The notes below the pieces were generated by a model. The model made no database searches. It was given only the letters and a program-made list of their open reading frames with translations, and was not told where the DNA came from. Positions 27,068 through 36,030 of a stretch of 64,000 nucleotides of DNA are shown here, piece by piece. The stretch spans positions 248,001 through 312,000 of the forward strand of contig NZ_JACHYN010000005.1 of assembly GCF_014192915.1 (NCBI RefSeq). Reading direction: 5' to 3'. The position numbers and the translations under genes were made by a program. Positions within the stretch are counted from its first letter, which is position 1; every line of letters begins with the position of its first letter. The DNA comes from Azospirillum sp. OGB3. Lineage in GTDB: Bacteria > Pseudomonadota > Alphaproteobacteria > Azospirillales > Azospirillaceae.

Positions 27068-28522
27068 TCAGCAGCAGGGGGCGGCGACGTAGTAGCGCCG
27101 CATGGCGTCCTCCAGCGCCGGCAGGGCGGCCTGGAGCGCGGCGCTGCCGTCCATTCCGTGGCGCAGCCGGGCCAGAAGCTCGGCCTGCACCGCCGGATGG
27201 TCGATGCCCGTCACCTGGCCCCGCCGCACGACGGTCCGCCCGGCCACCACAAGCTCGGCGATGTGGCCGGCACCGGCGCGGGCGAACAGCAGGTCGCGCA
27301 GGCACAAACCGTCGAGCAGCTGGTCGGAATCGAGCGCGCCGGCGTCGAGCAGCAGCAGGTCGGCCGGCTGGCCGGGGGCGATGACCCCGCCCTCCTCCCG
27401 TCCGGTGACCGACGCGCGCCCGTTGGCCAGCGCGATGCGCAGCATCTGCGCCTCCTCCACCGCGCCGTCGAAGCCCCAGCCGCGGTGCAGCGCGTTGGCG
27501 AGCCGCATCTCGCCCAGCGCGTCGTCGTCCTCGTTCAAGGCAAGCCCATCAAGGCCGAGCGCCACCCGGCAGCCCCGCGACACCATCTCCGCCAGCGGCG
27601 CGATGCCGGACCGCAGGCCGAGGTTGGAGCCGGTGTTCACCGACACGGTCACGCCCGTTTCGGCGAGGATATCCATCTCCTCCGGCCTGATCCAGGTGCA
27701 GTGGGCGAGCGTGAGGCGCGGCGACAGCAGGCCGATCCGCTTCAGATACGGAAACAGGCCGTCGGGAAACGCGCGGTCCGCCCACTCGCGCTGGTACCGC
27801 GTCTCCAGGCAATGCATGTGGACGCGCCGTCCCGTGCGGGCGGAGGCGTCGGCCACCGTCTGCAACAGCTCCGGCGAGCACCACTGCACGCCGGTCGGGC
27901 CGTACTGCACGTCGACCAGTTCGCCCGCCGCGGCGGCGGCCACCTCCTCGACCAGCCGGGTCTGCTCGGCGGGGGATGGCGGCGGCGCGGCGGTGCGGCG
28001 GGCGAATTCCCGCCGCGCCTCCTCCGGCAGCAGGGCCAGCAGCTCCTCGGACGGGCCATAGACCAGCGGGTTGCGGTCCTTCAGCGCCACCGCGAAGGCG
28101 ATCCGCAGCCCCACGTCGCGGGCGGCGCGGGCGACCTCCGCCGCTTCCTCCGGCAAGGCGGTCAGCCCCTGGGTGCGGGTGTAATGGACCATGACCGCCC
28201 CGGCGCCGCCGAGCGCGCTGCGCCCCAGCGACGCGGCGGCGGCCAGATAGGGATCGACCGCCGGCAGCAGCGCCAGATAGTGCAGCCAGACCTCCAGCGG
28301 CTTGCCCCCCGCCCCGAAGGAGCTGGAGCGGACCGGCCGCCCGTGGTCGTGCGCGTTGACCGGCGCCGGCAGGGCGAACAGCGGCTCCGCGGCCTCCTCA
28401 CCCCCACCCAGCGCCTCCACCGTCGCGATCCGTCCGTCGCGGAGCGTCAGCCGCCCCGGCCCCCGCGGCGTGTAGCCGGGCCCATCGAGCAGGGCGGTGC
28501 AGGCGATGGAACGGACCGTCAT
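27068..28522 (-). CDS. amidohydrolase family protein (TRZ/ATZ or cytosine-deaminase-like)
   Basis: Metal-dependent hydrolase or deaminase of 484 residues. The metal site can be followed: PAPVNAHDHGRPVRS (HDH in place of the usual HxH), RVHMHCLETRYQREW, RLTLAHCTWIRPEEMDILAETG, and the late Asp in VALGLDGLALNEDDDALGEMR. This arrangement resembles chlorohydrolase, guanine/cytosine deaminase and methylthioadenosine deaminase relatives rather than dihydroorotases. Met28522 matches a normal N-terminus. The C-terminus ends in a Cys pair, which is unremarkable. Substrate is unknown; with the neighbouring importer, acetamidase and DUF3830, breakdown of an N-heterocycle is a reasonable inference. Confidence 0.87.
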   Translation of the reverse strand: MTVRSIACTALLDGPGYTPRGPGRLTLRDGRIATVEALGGGEEAAEPLFALPAPVNAHDHGRPVRSSSFGAGGKPLEVWLHYLALLPAVDPYLAAAASLGRSALGGAGAVMVHYTRTQGLTALPEEAAEVARAARDVGLRIAFAVALKDRNPLVYGPSEELLALLPEEARREFARRTAAPPPSPAEQTRLVEEVAAAAAGELVDVQYGPTGVQWCSPELLQTVADASARTGRRVHMHCLETRYQREWADRAFPDGLFPYLKRIGLLSPRLTLAHCTWIRPEEMDILAETGVTVSVNTGSNLGLRSGIAPLAEMVSRGCRVALGLDGLALNEDDDALGEMRLANALHRGWGFDGAVEEAQMLRIALANGRASVTGREEGGVIAPGQPADLLLLDAGALDSDQLLDGLCLRDLLFARAGAGHIAELVVAGRTVVRRGQVTGIDHPAVQAELLARLRHGMDGSAALQAALPALEDAMRRYYVAAPCC

Positions 28523-28529
28523 GGCAACC

Positions 28530-29576
28530 TCATCCGGCGGTGGGAACGATTCGCCGCTCCGTCTGGGGCGGCAGGAAGGAACGGTCGAAGATCCGGCCGG
28601 GCGCCGGCTGGTTCGGCAGCTTGTAGGCCGCGGCCATCACGTCGATGGAGCGCGCCAGCCGGTCGTCCGACAGGTCGCCCAGCCCGATCTCACGCGACTC
28701 CGGGGTGATCATCATGGCGTCGAAGGCGAACCGCAAGCGGCGCTGCTCGCTGCCGGCGTCGATCAACGGCTCGACCTTGACCAGAGTCTTCACGGCGGCG
28801 GCCGGGTCGGCCATCACGTCCAGGACGGCGCGGTTGATGGCGCGCACCAGCCCCTTCACCGCCTGCGGCTTGTCGCGCGCCAGCGCCTGGGACACCATCA
28901 CACCGTTGGAATAGAGGTCGAGGCCGTGGTCGGCGTAGCTGATCCAGCGGAAGCCGGTGTCGGGATTCTGCCCCTGCTGGATCAGGTTGACGTAGCTGGT
29001 GACGTTGAAGACCAGCGAGGCGGCGACCTCGCCACGGATCAGCATCTGCTCCTGCAGGTTGGGCTGCATGTTCAGCACCTCGACGCCGGACGGGTCCAGG
29101 CCGTTGCGCTCCAGCAGGGCGGGCAGCAGACGGGTGGCGGCGCTGCCGGCCGGACCGCCGACCTTCTTGCCGACGAGGTCCTTCAGGCCGGTGATGCCGC
29201 TGTCCGCCTTGGTCAGCACCGCGAAGGGCGGCTTGTTGTAGATGTGGTAGACCATCACCGGCGCCTCGGCGGGCTTCTGGGCTGCCTGCTGGATCACCGC
29301 GTTGATGTCCCCGAAACCGGCGTCGTAGGCGCCCGACATGATGCGCGTGACGGTGGCGGAAGAGCCTTCGCCCTGGTCGATGGTGACGTCCAGCCCTTCC
29401 TCGCGGAAGTAGCCCTTCTCCTGGGCGACGAAGTACCAGGCGTGGATGCCCTGATACTTCCAGTCCAGCGTGAAGCGGATCGGCGTGCGCTCCTGCGCAA
29501 CGGCCGGGGCGAAGGGAAGGGCCAGGGAGAGGCCGAGCCCGGCCAGAAGCGCGGCGCGGCGGGTGATGGTGAACAT
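28530..29576 (-). CDS. ABC transporter substrate-binding protein, NMT1/THI5-like (copy 1)
   Basis: Periplasmic binding protein of 348 residues with a signal peptide ending near residue 27 (FAPAVAQE) and a twin-Arg-like ITRRAALLAG. The mature start PIRFTLDWKYQGIHAWYFVAQEKGYFREEGLDVTIDQGEG is the classic NMT1/THI5 pattern of binding proteins for pyrimidine-like and related ligands. GGAGACAGGC directly before the ATG at 29576 fixes the start over upstream frames at 29588 and 29636. It is clearly paralogous to the protein at 32145-33185 (shared VTIDQGEGS, GSYD/GAYD-GFGDIN, PPF and DLYSN motifs). Both flank one permease/ATPase pair. Confidence 0.92.
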   Translation of the reverse strand: MFTITRRAALLAGLGLSLALPFAPAVAQERTPIRFTLDWKYQGIHAWYFVAQEKGYFREEGLDVTIDQGEGSSATVTRIMSGAYDAGFGDINAVIQQAAQKPAEAPVMVYHIYNKPPFAVLTKADSGITGLKDLVGKKVGGPAGSAATRLLPALLERNGLDPSGVEVLNMQPNLQEQMLIRGEVAASLVFNVTSYVNLIQQGQNPDTGFRWISYADHGLDLYSNGVMVSQALARDKPQAVKGLVRAINRAVLDVMADPAAAVKTLVKVEPLIDAGSEQRRLRFAFDAMMITPESREIGLGDLSDDRLARSIDVMAAAYKLPNQPAPGRIFDRSFLPPQTERRIVPTAG

Positions 29577-29628
29577 GCCTGTCTCCATACCGAGGATTTT
29601 GGGGCCGAGGAGGTGGATGCGGGTCCGG

Positions 29629-30402
29629 TCACCCACCCGCGAACTCCGTCTTGCGGTTGGCCCAGCCGGTCACGCGGCGCTCGATCAGCGAGAAGATCAC
29701 GTAGAGGGCGACGCCCAGCCCGGCCAGGATGAACAGGCCGGCGAAGACCAGCGGGACGTTGAAGTTGGAGGAGGCGATCAGCATCATGTTGCCGACGCCG
29801 CGGTTGGAGGCCACCGTCTCCGAAATCACCGTCCCGACGAAGGACAGGGTGACGGCCACCTTCAGCGAGGCGAAGAAATAGGGCATGGCGCGGGGCAGCC
29901 CGACGTTCAGCAGGATGTCGCGCTTCGACGCCTTCAGGGTGCGCAGCACGTCCTCCAGTTCCGGCTCGGTCGTGGCGAGGCCGGTCGCCATGTTCACCAC
30001 CACCGGGAAGACGCAGATGATCGCCGAGGTCAGCACCGCCGGCACCGTGCCCGACCCGAACCACAGGACGAAGATCGGCACCACCGCCACCTTGGGGATG
30101 GAGGAAAAGCCGACCAGCAGCGGGAAGGCGACGTTGTAGGCGAGGCGGGAGGAACCGATCAGCAACCCGATCACCACCCCGGCCCCGACGCCCAGTGCGA
30201 AGCCGACCAGCGTGGTGTAGAGCGTCTGCACCGCGTGCGGCATCAGCGCCGGCCAGCGGTCGATCAGCGTGGCGATGATCTGGCTGGGCCGCGGCAGGAT
30301 GATCTCGCTGATGCCGAAGACGAGGCAGGAGACCTCCCACAGGACGAAGACGCCGACGATCAGGGCGGCGGAGGCGAGTTTTTCGCGGTTCACGGCTCTC
30401 AT
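29629..30402 (-). CDS. ABC transporter permease, SsuC/ThiX type
   Basis: Inner-membrane permease of 257 residues, BPD_transp_1 family. It starts MRAVNREKLASAALIVGVFVLWEVSC, followed by LPRPSQIIATL and the coupling region VLRTLKASKRDILLNVGLPRAMPYFFASLKVAVTLSFVGTVISET. About six hydrophobic segments are visible. The ATG at 30402 overlaps the ATPase stop (ATGA). It would serve both binding proteins of the operon. Confidence 0.93.
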   Translation of the reverse strand: MRAVNREKLASAALIVGVFVLWEVSCLVFGISEIILPRPSQIIATLIDRWPALMPHAVQTLYTTLVGFALGVGAGVVIGLLIGSSRLAYNVAFPLLVGFSSIPKVAVVPIFVLWFGSGTVPAVLTSAIICVFPVVVNMATGLATTEPELEDVLRTLKASKRDILLNVGLPRAMPYFFASLKVAVTLSFVGTVISETVASNRGVGNMMLIASSNFNVPLVFAGLFILAGLGVALYVIFSLIERRVTGWANRKTEFAGG

Positions 30403-31280
30403 GACGGCGCTCCTGCGCCGCTCCGCGCGGCGACGATGAGGCTGCGCAGCGTGTGCGTCAGGCTGGTGAATTCCGGCTGATAAGTGGTGTCCAGCGTGCG
30501 CGGCCGCGGGAAGTCCACCTGTTCGTCCACCAGGATGCGGCCGGGACGCGCGCTCATCACCATGATGCGGTTGGCCAGGAAGGCGCTTTCCCGCAGATCG
30601 TGCGTGACCAGGAGAACGGTCGGCCGGCGCTCCATCCACAGGGTCTGCAGGGTCGCCCACAGCTCCTCGCGCGTGAACTGGTCCAGCGCGCCGAAGGGCT
30701 CGTCGAGCAGGAGCAGCGTCGGGTCGTGGATCAGGGCGCGGCACAGCGAGGCGCGCTGCTGCATCCCGCCGGAGAGCTGCCAGGGGAACTTGTTGGCGAA
30801 ATCCTGAAGCCCGACCTTGGCGAGCAGGGCGTCGGCGCGGTCGCGGTACTCGGTCTTGCGCTTCTGCCGCCACTCCTCGCGGAAGGGCCGCGCGATCTTC
30901 AGCGGCAGCATCACGTTGTCGCGGATGCTGAGCCAGGGCAGCAGCGTCGGATTCTGGAAGGCCATGCCGATGCGCACGTCCTCCGCCCCGACCTCACGCC
31001 GGGCGACGAACACATGGCCGCCTGAGGCCTTCAACAGCCCGCCCACCAGCTTCAGGATCGTGGATTTGCCGCAGCCGGAGGGGCCGACCAGGGCGATGAA
31101 GTCGCCGTGGTCGATGCGGAAGGTGCTTTCGGCGAGCGCCTGGGTCGCCGCGGCGTCCCGCCCGTAGGAGACCGTGACGCGCTCGAACTCGATGATGGGC
31201 CGCGCCCCGCCCGACGGCTTGAGGCCGGTCGGGGTGGTCAGCTCGGCCGTTTCGGCCGGTGTGGCGTTCTGCAGGAACAT
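30399..31280 (-). CDS. ABC transporter ATP-binding protein, SsuB/TauB-like
   Basis: ATPase of 293 residues: Walker A GPSGCGKST, signature LSGGMQQRASLCRALIHDPTLLLLDEPFGALDQFTREEL, and H-loop LVTHDLRESAFLANRIMVM. The N-terminal 30 residues are a variable leader before IIEFERVTVSYG. The ATG at 31280 follows AAGGG. It sits between the SDR gene (38 bases upstream) and the permease (overlapping). Confidence 0.94.
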   Translation of the reverse strand: MFLQNATPAETAELTTPTGLKPSGGARPIIEFERVTVSYGRDAAATQALAESTFRIDHGDFIALVGPSGCGKSTILKLVGGLLKASGGHVFVARREVGAEDVRIGMAFQNPTLLPWLSIRDNVMLPLKIARPFREEWRQKRKTEYRDRADALLAKVGLQDFANKFPWQLSGGMQQRASLCRALIHDPTLLLLDEPFGALDQFTREELWATLQTLWMERRPTVLLVTHDLRESAFLANRIMVMSARPGRILVDEQVDFPRPRTLDTTYQPEFTSLTHTLRSLIVAARSGAGAPS

Positions 31281-31318
31281 GGTGTGCCCTTCCGTCTTCG
31301 GACCCTCCGGGGGCGCGG

Positions 31319-32110
31319 TCACAGCGCCGCCCATCCGCCGTCGACCGGAAGGTCCACGCCGGTGATCTGCCGCGAGGCGTCGCTCGCCAGGAACAGGCAG
31401 GCGTTGGCCACGTCCTCGCCCGTGGAGACGCGGCGCAGGGCGTAGTCGGCGGCGTGGCGCTCCGCCGCGGCCTCTTCGCTGATGCCCAGGCGGCGGGCCA
31501 TCTCCGGCACGACCTTGCCGCGGAAACGCGGCCCTTCGACCATGCCGGGGGCGACGCAGTTGACGTTGACGTTGAAGGGGCCGGCCTCCAGCGCGAAGGA
31601 CTTGGTGATGCCGCGCAAGCCCCACTTGGACGCCGAATAGGCCATCCGGCCCGCCCGCCCGCGCATCCCGAAGGTGCCGCCGACGTTGACGATCTTGCCG
31701 TAGCGCTGGGCGGCGAAGGTCGGCATGACGGCGCGCATGGTGTTGAAGCACCCGGTCATGTTGAGGGTGACGATCTGGTCGAACTCCTCCTGGCTGGTCT
31801 CCCATCCCGTCTTGCCGATGGGACCGGAGCCCCCGGCGACGTTGACGAGCACGTCGATGCGGCCGAAGGCCGCCAGCGTGCGCTCCGCCGCGCCCTGGCA
31901 CTGCCGCTCGTCGGTGATGTCGCAGGGGATGACGATGGCCTCGCCGCCCGCGGCGCGCACCCGCGCCGCGACGGGTTCGATGGCCGAGGTGTCGCGCCCG
32001 ACCAGCGCCAAGCGGCAGCCCTCGTCGGCGAAGGCCATCGTCACCGCCTCGCCCATGCCCTTCGCCGGGCCGGTGATCAGGACGACCCGCCCCTTCAGTT
32101 CCAGATTCAT
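31319..32110 (-). CDS. SDR family oxidoreductase with altered catalytic Ser position
   Basis: Short-chain dehydrogenase/reductase of 263 residues. The cofactor motif TGPAKGMG (TGxxxGxG) is at about residues 14-21, and the structural NVAGG at 90-94. The catalytic Tyr158 and Lys162 are present in MAYSASKWGLRG. The canonical Ser, 13 residues before Tyr, is Gly145 in IVNVGGTFG, with Thr146 next to it. The C-terminus DGGWAAL is normal. The residue change may mean an unusual mechanism, use of Thr146, or a binding role. Its presence in the importer operon suggests oxidation or reduction of the imported compound. Confidence 0.93.
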   Translation of the reverse strand: MNLELKGRVVLITGPAKGMGEAVTMAFADEGCRLALVGRDTSAIEPVAARVRAAGGEAIVIPCDITDERQCQGAAERTLAAFGRIDVLVNVAGGSGPIGKTGWETSQEEFDQIVTLNMTGCFNTMRAVMPTFAAQRYGKIVNVGGTFGMRGRAGRMAYSASKWGLRGITKSFALEAGPFNVNVNCVAPGMVEGPRFRGKVVPEMARRLGISEEAAAERHAADYALRRVSTGEDVANACLFLASDASRQITGVDLPVDGGWAAL

Positions 32111-32144
32111 CGTCGTTGCTCGTCGTCTTGCTGTTGGGGCGGTG

Positions 32145-33185
32145 TTACGGGGCGACTTGGCTCGGCCGGTCGGCGCGGGGCGGCAGATAGGCGTCGGTGA
32201 AGACCTCCGACGCCTTCGGCGTCCGCTCCAGCCCGTTCGCCTTGACCACGATCTCGATGGAACGCTGGAAGCGCTCCGGGTCCACGTCGCCCAGGCCGAT
32301 CCGCGCGATCTCGGGATGGTTCATCTCCTGCCGGATGGTGGCCTCGGTGCGCTCGATCTCGACCGCCTCGTTCAGCAGGGGTTCGCGCTTCATCACCGAG
32401 CCCACCGACTTCGCGGGGTCGGCGATCATGTCCTTGGTGGCGCGGTTGATGGCGCGCAGCAGGCCCCTCACCGCCTCGCCGTTCTCCTTCGCGAAGGCGC
32501 GCGAGACGACGATGGCGTTGGAGTAGAGATCCATGCCGTAGTCGCCGTACTTGATGAAGCGGAAGTCCTTGTCGGGATTCATCCCGGCGGCCTTGGCACC
32601 GAAGGTGATGGTGTTGACGTAGCCGAGCACGCCGTCCACCTGGCCGCGCATCAGCATCTGCTCGCGCAGGTTCGCCTGCATGTTGGTCAGCGTCACCTTG
32701 CCGGCATCGATCCCGGCCATGGTGGCGAAGGCGGGAAACAGCTTCAGTGCGCCGTCGCTGGCCGGGCTGCCGATGGTCTTGCCCTCCAGGTCCTTGGGCG
32801 TGCGGATCGGCCCGTCGGCCTTCACGGCGACGGTGAAGGGTGGCGTGTTGTACATCATGTAGACGGCGATCGGCGCTTCGTCCGGCGATTTGGCGGCGAG
32901 CGTGATCAGGGAATTGATGTCCCCGAAGCCGACGTCGTAGGAGCCGGTCGCCACCTTGGTGATCGACGCGCCGGAGCCCTCGCCCTGGTCGATGGTGACC
33001 TTCAGCCCCTCCGCCTTGAAGTAGCCGTTGTCCTCGGCCAGCAGGATCAGCGCCTGGGGACCCTGATACTTCCAGTTCAGCACCAGCTTGACCGGGGTCT
33101 CGGCCATCGCGGCGGTGGAGCCGCCGGCCACGCTGAGGAGAACGCCCGCCAACGCCGCGGACCAGGTGTGCAACCGCTTGTCCAT
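32145..33185 (-). CDS. ABC transporter substrate-binding protein, NMT1/THI5-like (copy 2)
   Basis: Periplasmic binding protein of 346 residues and the first gene of the leftward operon. A signal peptide ends near residue 28 (AAMAE). The mature part begins TPVKLVLNWKYQGPQALILLAEDNGYFKAEGLKVTIDQGEG. It shares the fold and many motifs with the copy at 28530-29576 but is clearly diverged in ligand loops, for example GSPASDGALKLFPAFATM against GGPAGSAATRLLPALLER. Its promoter is shared head-to-head with the LysR gene. Two receptors for one transporter would widen the substrate range. Confidence 0.92.
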   Translation of the reverse strand: MDKRLHTWSAALAGVLLSVAGGSTAAMAETPVKLVLNWKYQGPQALILLAEDNGYFKAEGLKVTIDQGEGSGASITKVATGSYDVGFGDINSLITLAAKSPDEAPIAVYMMYNTPPFTVAVKADGPIRTPKDLEGKTIGSPASDGALKLFPAFATMAGIDAGKVTLTNMQANLREQMLMRGQVDGVLGYVNTITFGAKAAGMNPDKDFRFIKYGDYGMDLYSNAIVVSRAFAKENGEAVRGLLRAINRATKDMIADPAKSVGSVMKREPLLNEAVEIERTEATIRQEMNHPEIARIGLGDVDPERFQRSIEIVVKANGLERTPKASEVFTDAYLPPRADRPSQVAP

Positions 33186-33351
33186 GAGGCCGTCAACTCC
33201 CGTAAGGTGTGACAGGAAGTCCGTCGCCCCCGCCGGTCCGGCATGGCGCTTCCTGGAGACAAGGGGAGGCTATGCGGCCACGAACAGCACCTCAAACGCT
33301 GATTTTCTGTTAGGGTGATGACGAAAAGTATACACCGGGGGATCGGCCGGC
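33186..33351. promoter_or_regulatory. divergent promoter region with a possible LysR-type site
   Basis: This 166-base region lies between the leftward amide/NMT1 operon and the LysR gene. TTTTC at 33303-33307 and GAAAA at 33323-33327 form an interrupted inverted repeat in the most AT-rich part, about 25-50 bases before the LysR ATG. A LysR operator there is plausible from position only. Confidence 0.4.
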
Positions 33352-34269
33352 ATGCGGCACATGCGGATTTGGCGCTACGTGGACGAGGCGGCCCGGTTCG
33401 GGTCCCTGCGCAAGGCGGCGGAGCATCTGAACATCACGCCCTCCGCCCTGCAGCGGCGCATCCAGGATGTCGAGGAGGATCTGGGGGCGACCATCTTCGA
33501 GCGGTCGGCCCAGGGCATCCGCCTGACGGCGGCCGGCGAGAGCTTCATCCGCTGGGTGCGCGCCCAGTCCGCCGACCTGGAGCGCGTGCGGTCGCAGATC
33601 GAGGACCTGTCAGGCATGCGGCGCGGCCAGGTGCGGATCGCCTGCAGCCAGGCGCTGGTCAGCTCCTTCCTGGCGGAGGAAATCTCGTCCTTCCGCGAGA
33701 GCTTCCCGCTGGTCAGCTTCGAAATCCTGGTGGTCGACCAAGGCACGGCGCTGAAGATGCTCGCCGACTTCGAGGCCGACATCGCCATCATCTTCAGCCC
33801 GCGCCGGACGGCGGAATTCCAGCCGTTGATGACGCTCGGCCAACGGGTCGTCGCCATCATGGCCGCCGACCATCCTCTGGCGGGGCGGCCGAGCCTGCGC
33901 CTGCGGGACTGCGCGCCCTACCCGATCGCCCTGCCGGACGCCAGTTTCGGGACCCGCAACATCCTGGACAAGGTGCTGGCGGTCAGCTCGACGAAGCTGT
34001 CGGTCGAGCTGGAATCGAACTCCTTCGAAATGCTGCGCAACCTCGCCCGCATGAGCCAGGTGGTGACCTTCCAGATCGAGATCGGGGCGCCCTCGCCGAC
34101 CCTGGAGCCGGGCCTTTCGGTGATTCCCTTGAGCGACGTCGATCTCGCCCATGGCCCGCTGGTGCTGGGGCAGCAGAAGGGCCGCACCCTGCCGGTCGCC
34201 GCCGCAAAATTCGCCGAGCAGCTGTCCCGCCGCCTCGATGAGATGCGCCGGACGCCGCAGTTCGCCTGA
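33352..34269 (+). CDS. LysR-family transcriptional regulator
   Basis: Regulator of 305 residues. The N-terminal winged helix (about 5-65) reads RYVDEAARFGSLRKAAEHLNITPSALQRRIQDVEEDLGATIFERSAQGIRLTAAG. An effector-binding domain follows (about 92-295, QVRIACSQALVSSFLAEEISSFRESFP). Unusually for the family it has TPSALQRRIQ in place of the more common SQPALSRQI-type recognition helix. It diverges from the importer/amidase operon at 33185 and is probably its regulator. The gene ends 41 bases from the opposing ABC exporter stop. Confidence 0.93.
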   Translation: MRHMRIWRYVDEAARFGSLRKAAEHLNITPSALQRRIQDVEEDLGATIFERSAQGIRLTAAGESFIRWVRAQSADLERVRSQIEDLSGMRRGQVRIACSQALVSSFLAEEISSFRESFPLVSFEILVVDQGTALKMLADFEADIAIIFSPRRTAEFQPLMTLGQRVVAIMAADHPLAGRPSLRLRDCAPYPIALPDASFGTRNILDKVLAVSSTKLSVELESNSFEMLRNLARMSQVVTFQIEIGAPSPTLEPGLSVIPLSDVDLAHGPLVLGQQKGRTLPVAAAKFAEQLSRRLDEMRRTPQFA

Positions 34270-34310
34270 ACCCGCCTCAAGTCCGCCGGCCGTCCGGGAA
34301 CACCGCGCGA

Positions 34311-35987
34311 TCAGCCGCGCGCCGCAAGCTCCTCGTGGGTGATGCGCTGAAGCCCGCCCTCGGTGCCGACGACATAAACCTCGTCGGCGTTGCGGATGGT
34401 CGCCAGGCGGTGGGCGATGACCAGGGTGGTCCGCCCCTCCGCCAGCTCCATCAGCGATTTCTGGATTTCCCGCTCGGTCTGGGTGTCGAGCGCGGAGGTC
34501 GCCTCGTCGAGGATCAGGATCGGCGGGTTCTTCAGGAACATGCGGGCGATGGTCAGGCGCTGCTTCTGCCCGCCGGACAGCTTCACGCCGCGCTCCCCGA
34601 TGACGGTGTCCAACCCCTCCGGCAGCGAGCCGATCAGCCCGTCGAGATGAGCCCGCCGCGCCGCCTCCATGATCTCCGCGTCGCCGGCGCCGAGACGGCC
34701 GTAGGCGATGTTCTCGCGGATCGTGCCGCCGAACAGGAAGACGTCCTGCTGGACGATGCCGATCTGCCGGCGCAGCGAGGCCAGCGTCATGGCGCGGATG
34801 TCCAGCCCGTCGATGGTGATGCGCCCCGCCATGACCTCGTAGAAGCGCGGCAGCAGCGAGCAGATCGTCGTCTTGCCGGCACCCGAGGGGCCGACGAAGG
34901 CGACGGTCGAGCCGGCCCTGATCGACAGGTCGACGCCCTTCAGCACCGGTCGCGCCGGGTCGTAGCCGAAGGACACGCCCTCGTAGCGGATGTCGCCCTT
35001 CAGCGCCGGGGCCGCCACGGCGCCGGGCGCGGCGGCGATGTCCGGCTGGGTGTCGAGCAGCTGGGTGTAGCGGCGGAAGCCGGCGATGCCGCGGGGGTAG
35101 GTCTCGATGACCGCGTTGATCTTCTCGATCGGGCGGAAGAAGGTGTTGACCAGCAGCAGGAAGGCGAAGAATCCGCCCTGGGTCAGCTCGCCCACCAGCA
35201 CGAAATGGGCGCCGGTCAGCATGACGACGATCAGGATCAGCCGCATGCTCATGTAGCTGAGCGTCGTCGAGGCCGCCATGATCTTGTAGGCGGCGAGCTT
35301 GGTGGTGCGGTAACGGTCGTTGTCCTCGGCGAACAGCTTGCGCTCGTGGTCCTCGTTGGTGAAGGCCTGGACCACGCGCATGCCGCCGACATTCTCCTCG
35401 ATGCGGACGTTGAAGTCGCCGACGCGGGAATAGAGCGCCTGCCAGTTCTTCGTCATCCGCCCGCCGTAGCGGCTGGTCACGAAGGCGATCACCGGGACGA
35501 TCGCCGCGGTGATCAGCGCCAGCGGCAAATGCACGACGGCCATGAGGGTGAAGGCGCCGACGAAGGTCATCACCGCGATCAGCAGATCCTCGGGGCCGTG
35601 GTGCGCCACCTCGCCGATCTCGTCCAGGTCGCGGGTGACCCGCCCGACGAGATGGCCCGTCTTGTTGTTGTCGTAGAAGCTGAAGGAGAGCTTCTGCAGA
35701 TGGTCGAAGCTCTTGCGGCGCATCTCCGTTTCGATGTTCACGCCGAGCATGTGGCCCCAGTAGGTCACGATGGCCATCAGCCCGCCGTTCGCCATGTAGA
35801 TCGCCAGCAGCGCCACCGTGGCGGCGACGATCAGCGGCCAGTCCTGGGTCGGCAGAAGCTGGTCTACGAAGGCGCGCACGGCCATCGGGAACCCCAGCTC
35901 CAGCAGGCCCGACAGGATGGCGCACACGATGTCGAGCACCAGCAGGCCGGTGAAAGGGCGGTAGTAGGAGAGGAAGCGGCGAAGCAT
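34311..35987 (-). CDS. ABC exporter (fused membrane and ATPase domains, MsbA/YfiB-like)
   Basis: Half-size ABC exporter of about 558 residues that would act as a homodimer. The six-helix domain covers about residues 10-310 (MLRRFLSYYRPFTGLLVLDIVCAILSGLLELGFP, RKSFDHLQKLSFSFYDNNKTGHLVGRVTRDL). The ATPase (about 325-558) has GPSGAGKTT, LSGGQKQRLTIARMFLKNPPILILDEATSALD and VIAHRLATI. The usual family start is MLRRF at 35987; an in-frame ATG at 35999 adds four residues. It lies 43 bases after fhuB and is the last gene of the siderophore import operon. An export role linked to siderophores is inference. Confidence 0.9.
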   Translation of the reverse strand: MLRRFLSYYRPFTGLLVLDIVCAILSGLLELGFPMAVRAFVDQLLPTQDWPLIVAATVALLAIYMANGGLMAIVTYWGHMLGVNIETEMRRKSFDHLQKLSFSFYDNNKTGHLVGRVTRDLDEIGEVAHHGPEDLLIAVMTFVGAFTLMAVVHLPLALITAAIVPVIAFVTSRYGGRMTKNWQALYSRVGDFNVRIEENVGGMRVVQAFTNEDHERKLFAEDNDRYRTTKLAAYKIMAASTTLSYMSMRLILIVVMLTGAHFVLVGELTQGGFFAFLLLVNTFFRPIEKINAVIETYPRGIAGFRRYTQLLDTQPDIAAAPGAVAAPALKGDIRYEGVSFGYDPARPVLKGVDLSIRAGSTVAFVGPSGAGKTTICSLLPRFYEVMAGRITIDGLDIRAMTLASLRRQIGIVQQDVFLFGGTIRENIAYGRLGAGDAEIMEAARRAHLDGLIGSLPEGLDTVIGERGVKLSGGQKQRLTIARMFLKNPPILILDEATSALDTQTEREIQKSLMELAEGRTTLVIAHRLATIRNADEVYVVGTEGGLQRITHEELAARG

Positions 35988-36030
35988 GGCTCTTCTCATT
36001 GCGGAACGGCAAAAGGGCGAATGGAACGGT

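Noticed and set aside
28530-33351. Thiamine (TPP) riboswitch before the NMT1/THI5-type operon
   Set aside because: I looked for the conserved thi-box core in 33186-33351 and found no convincing match. The NMT1/THI5 family covers many ligands besides thiamine precursors.
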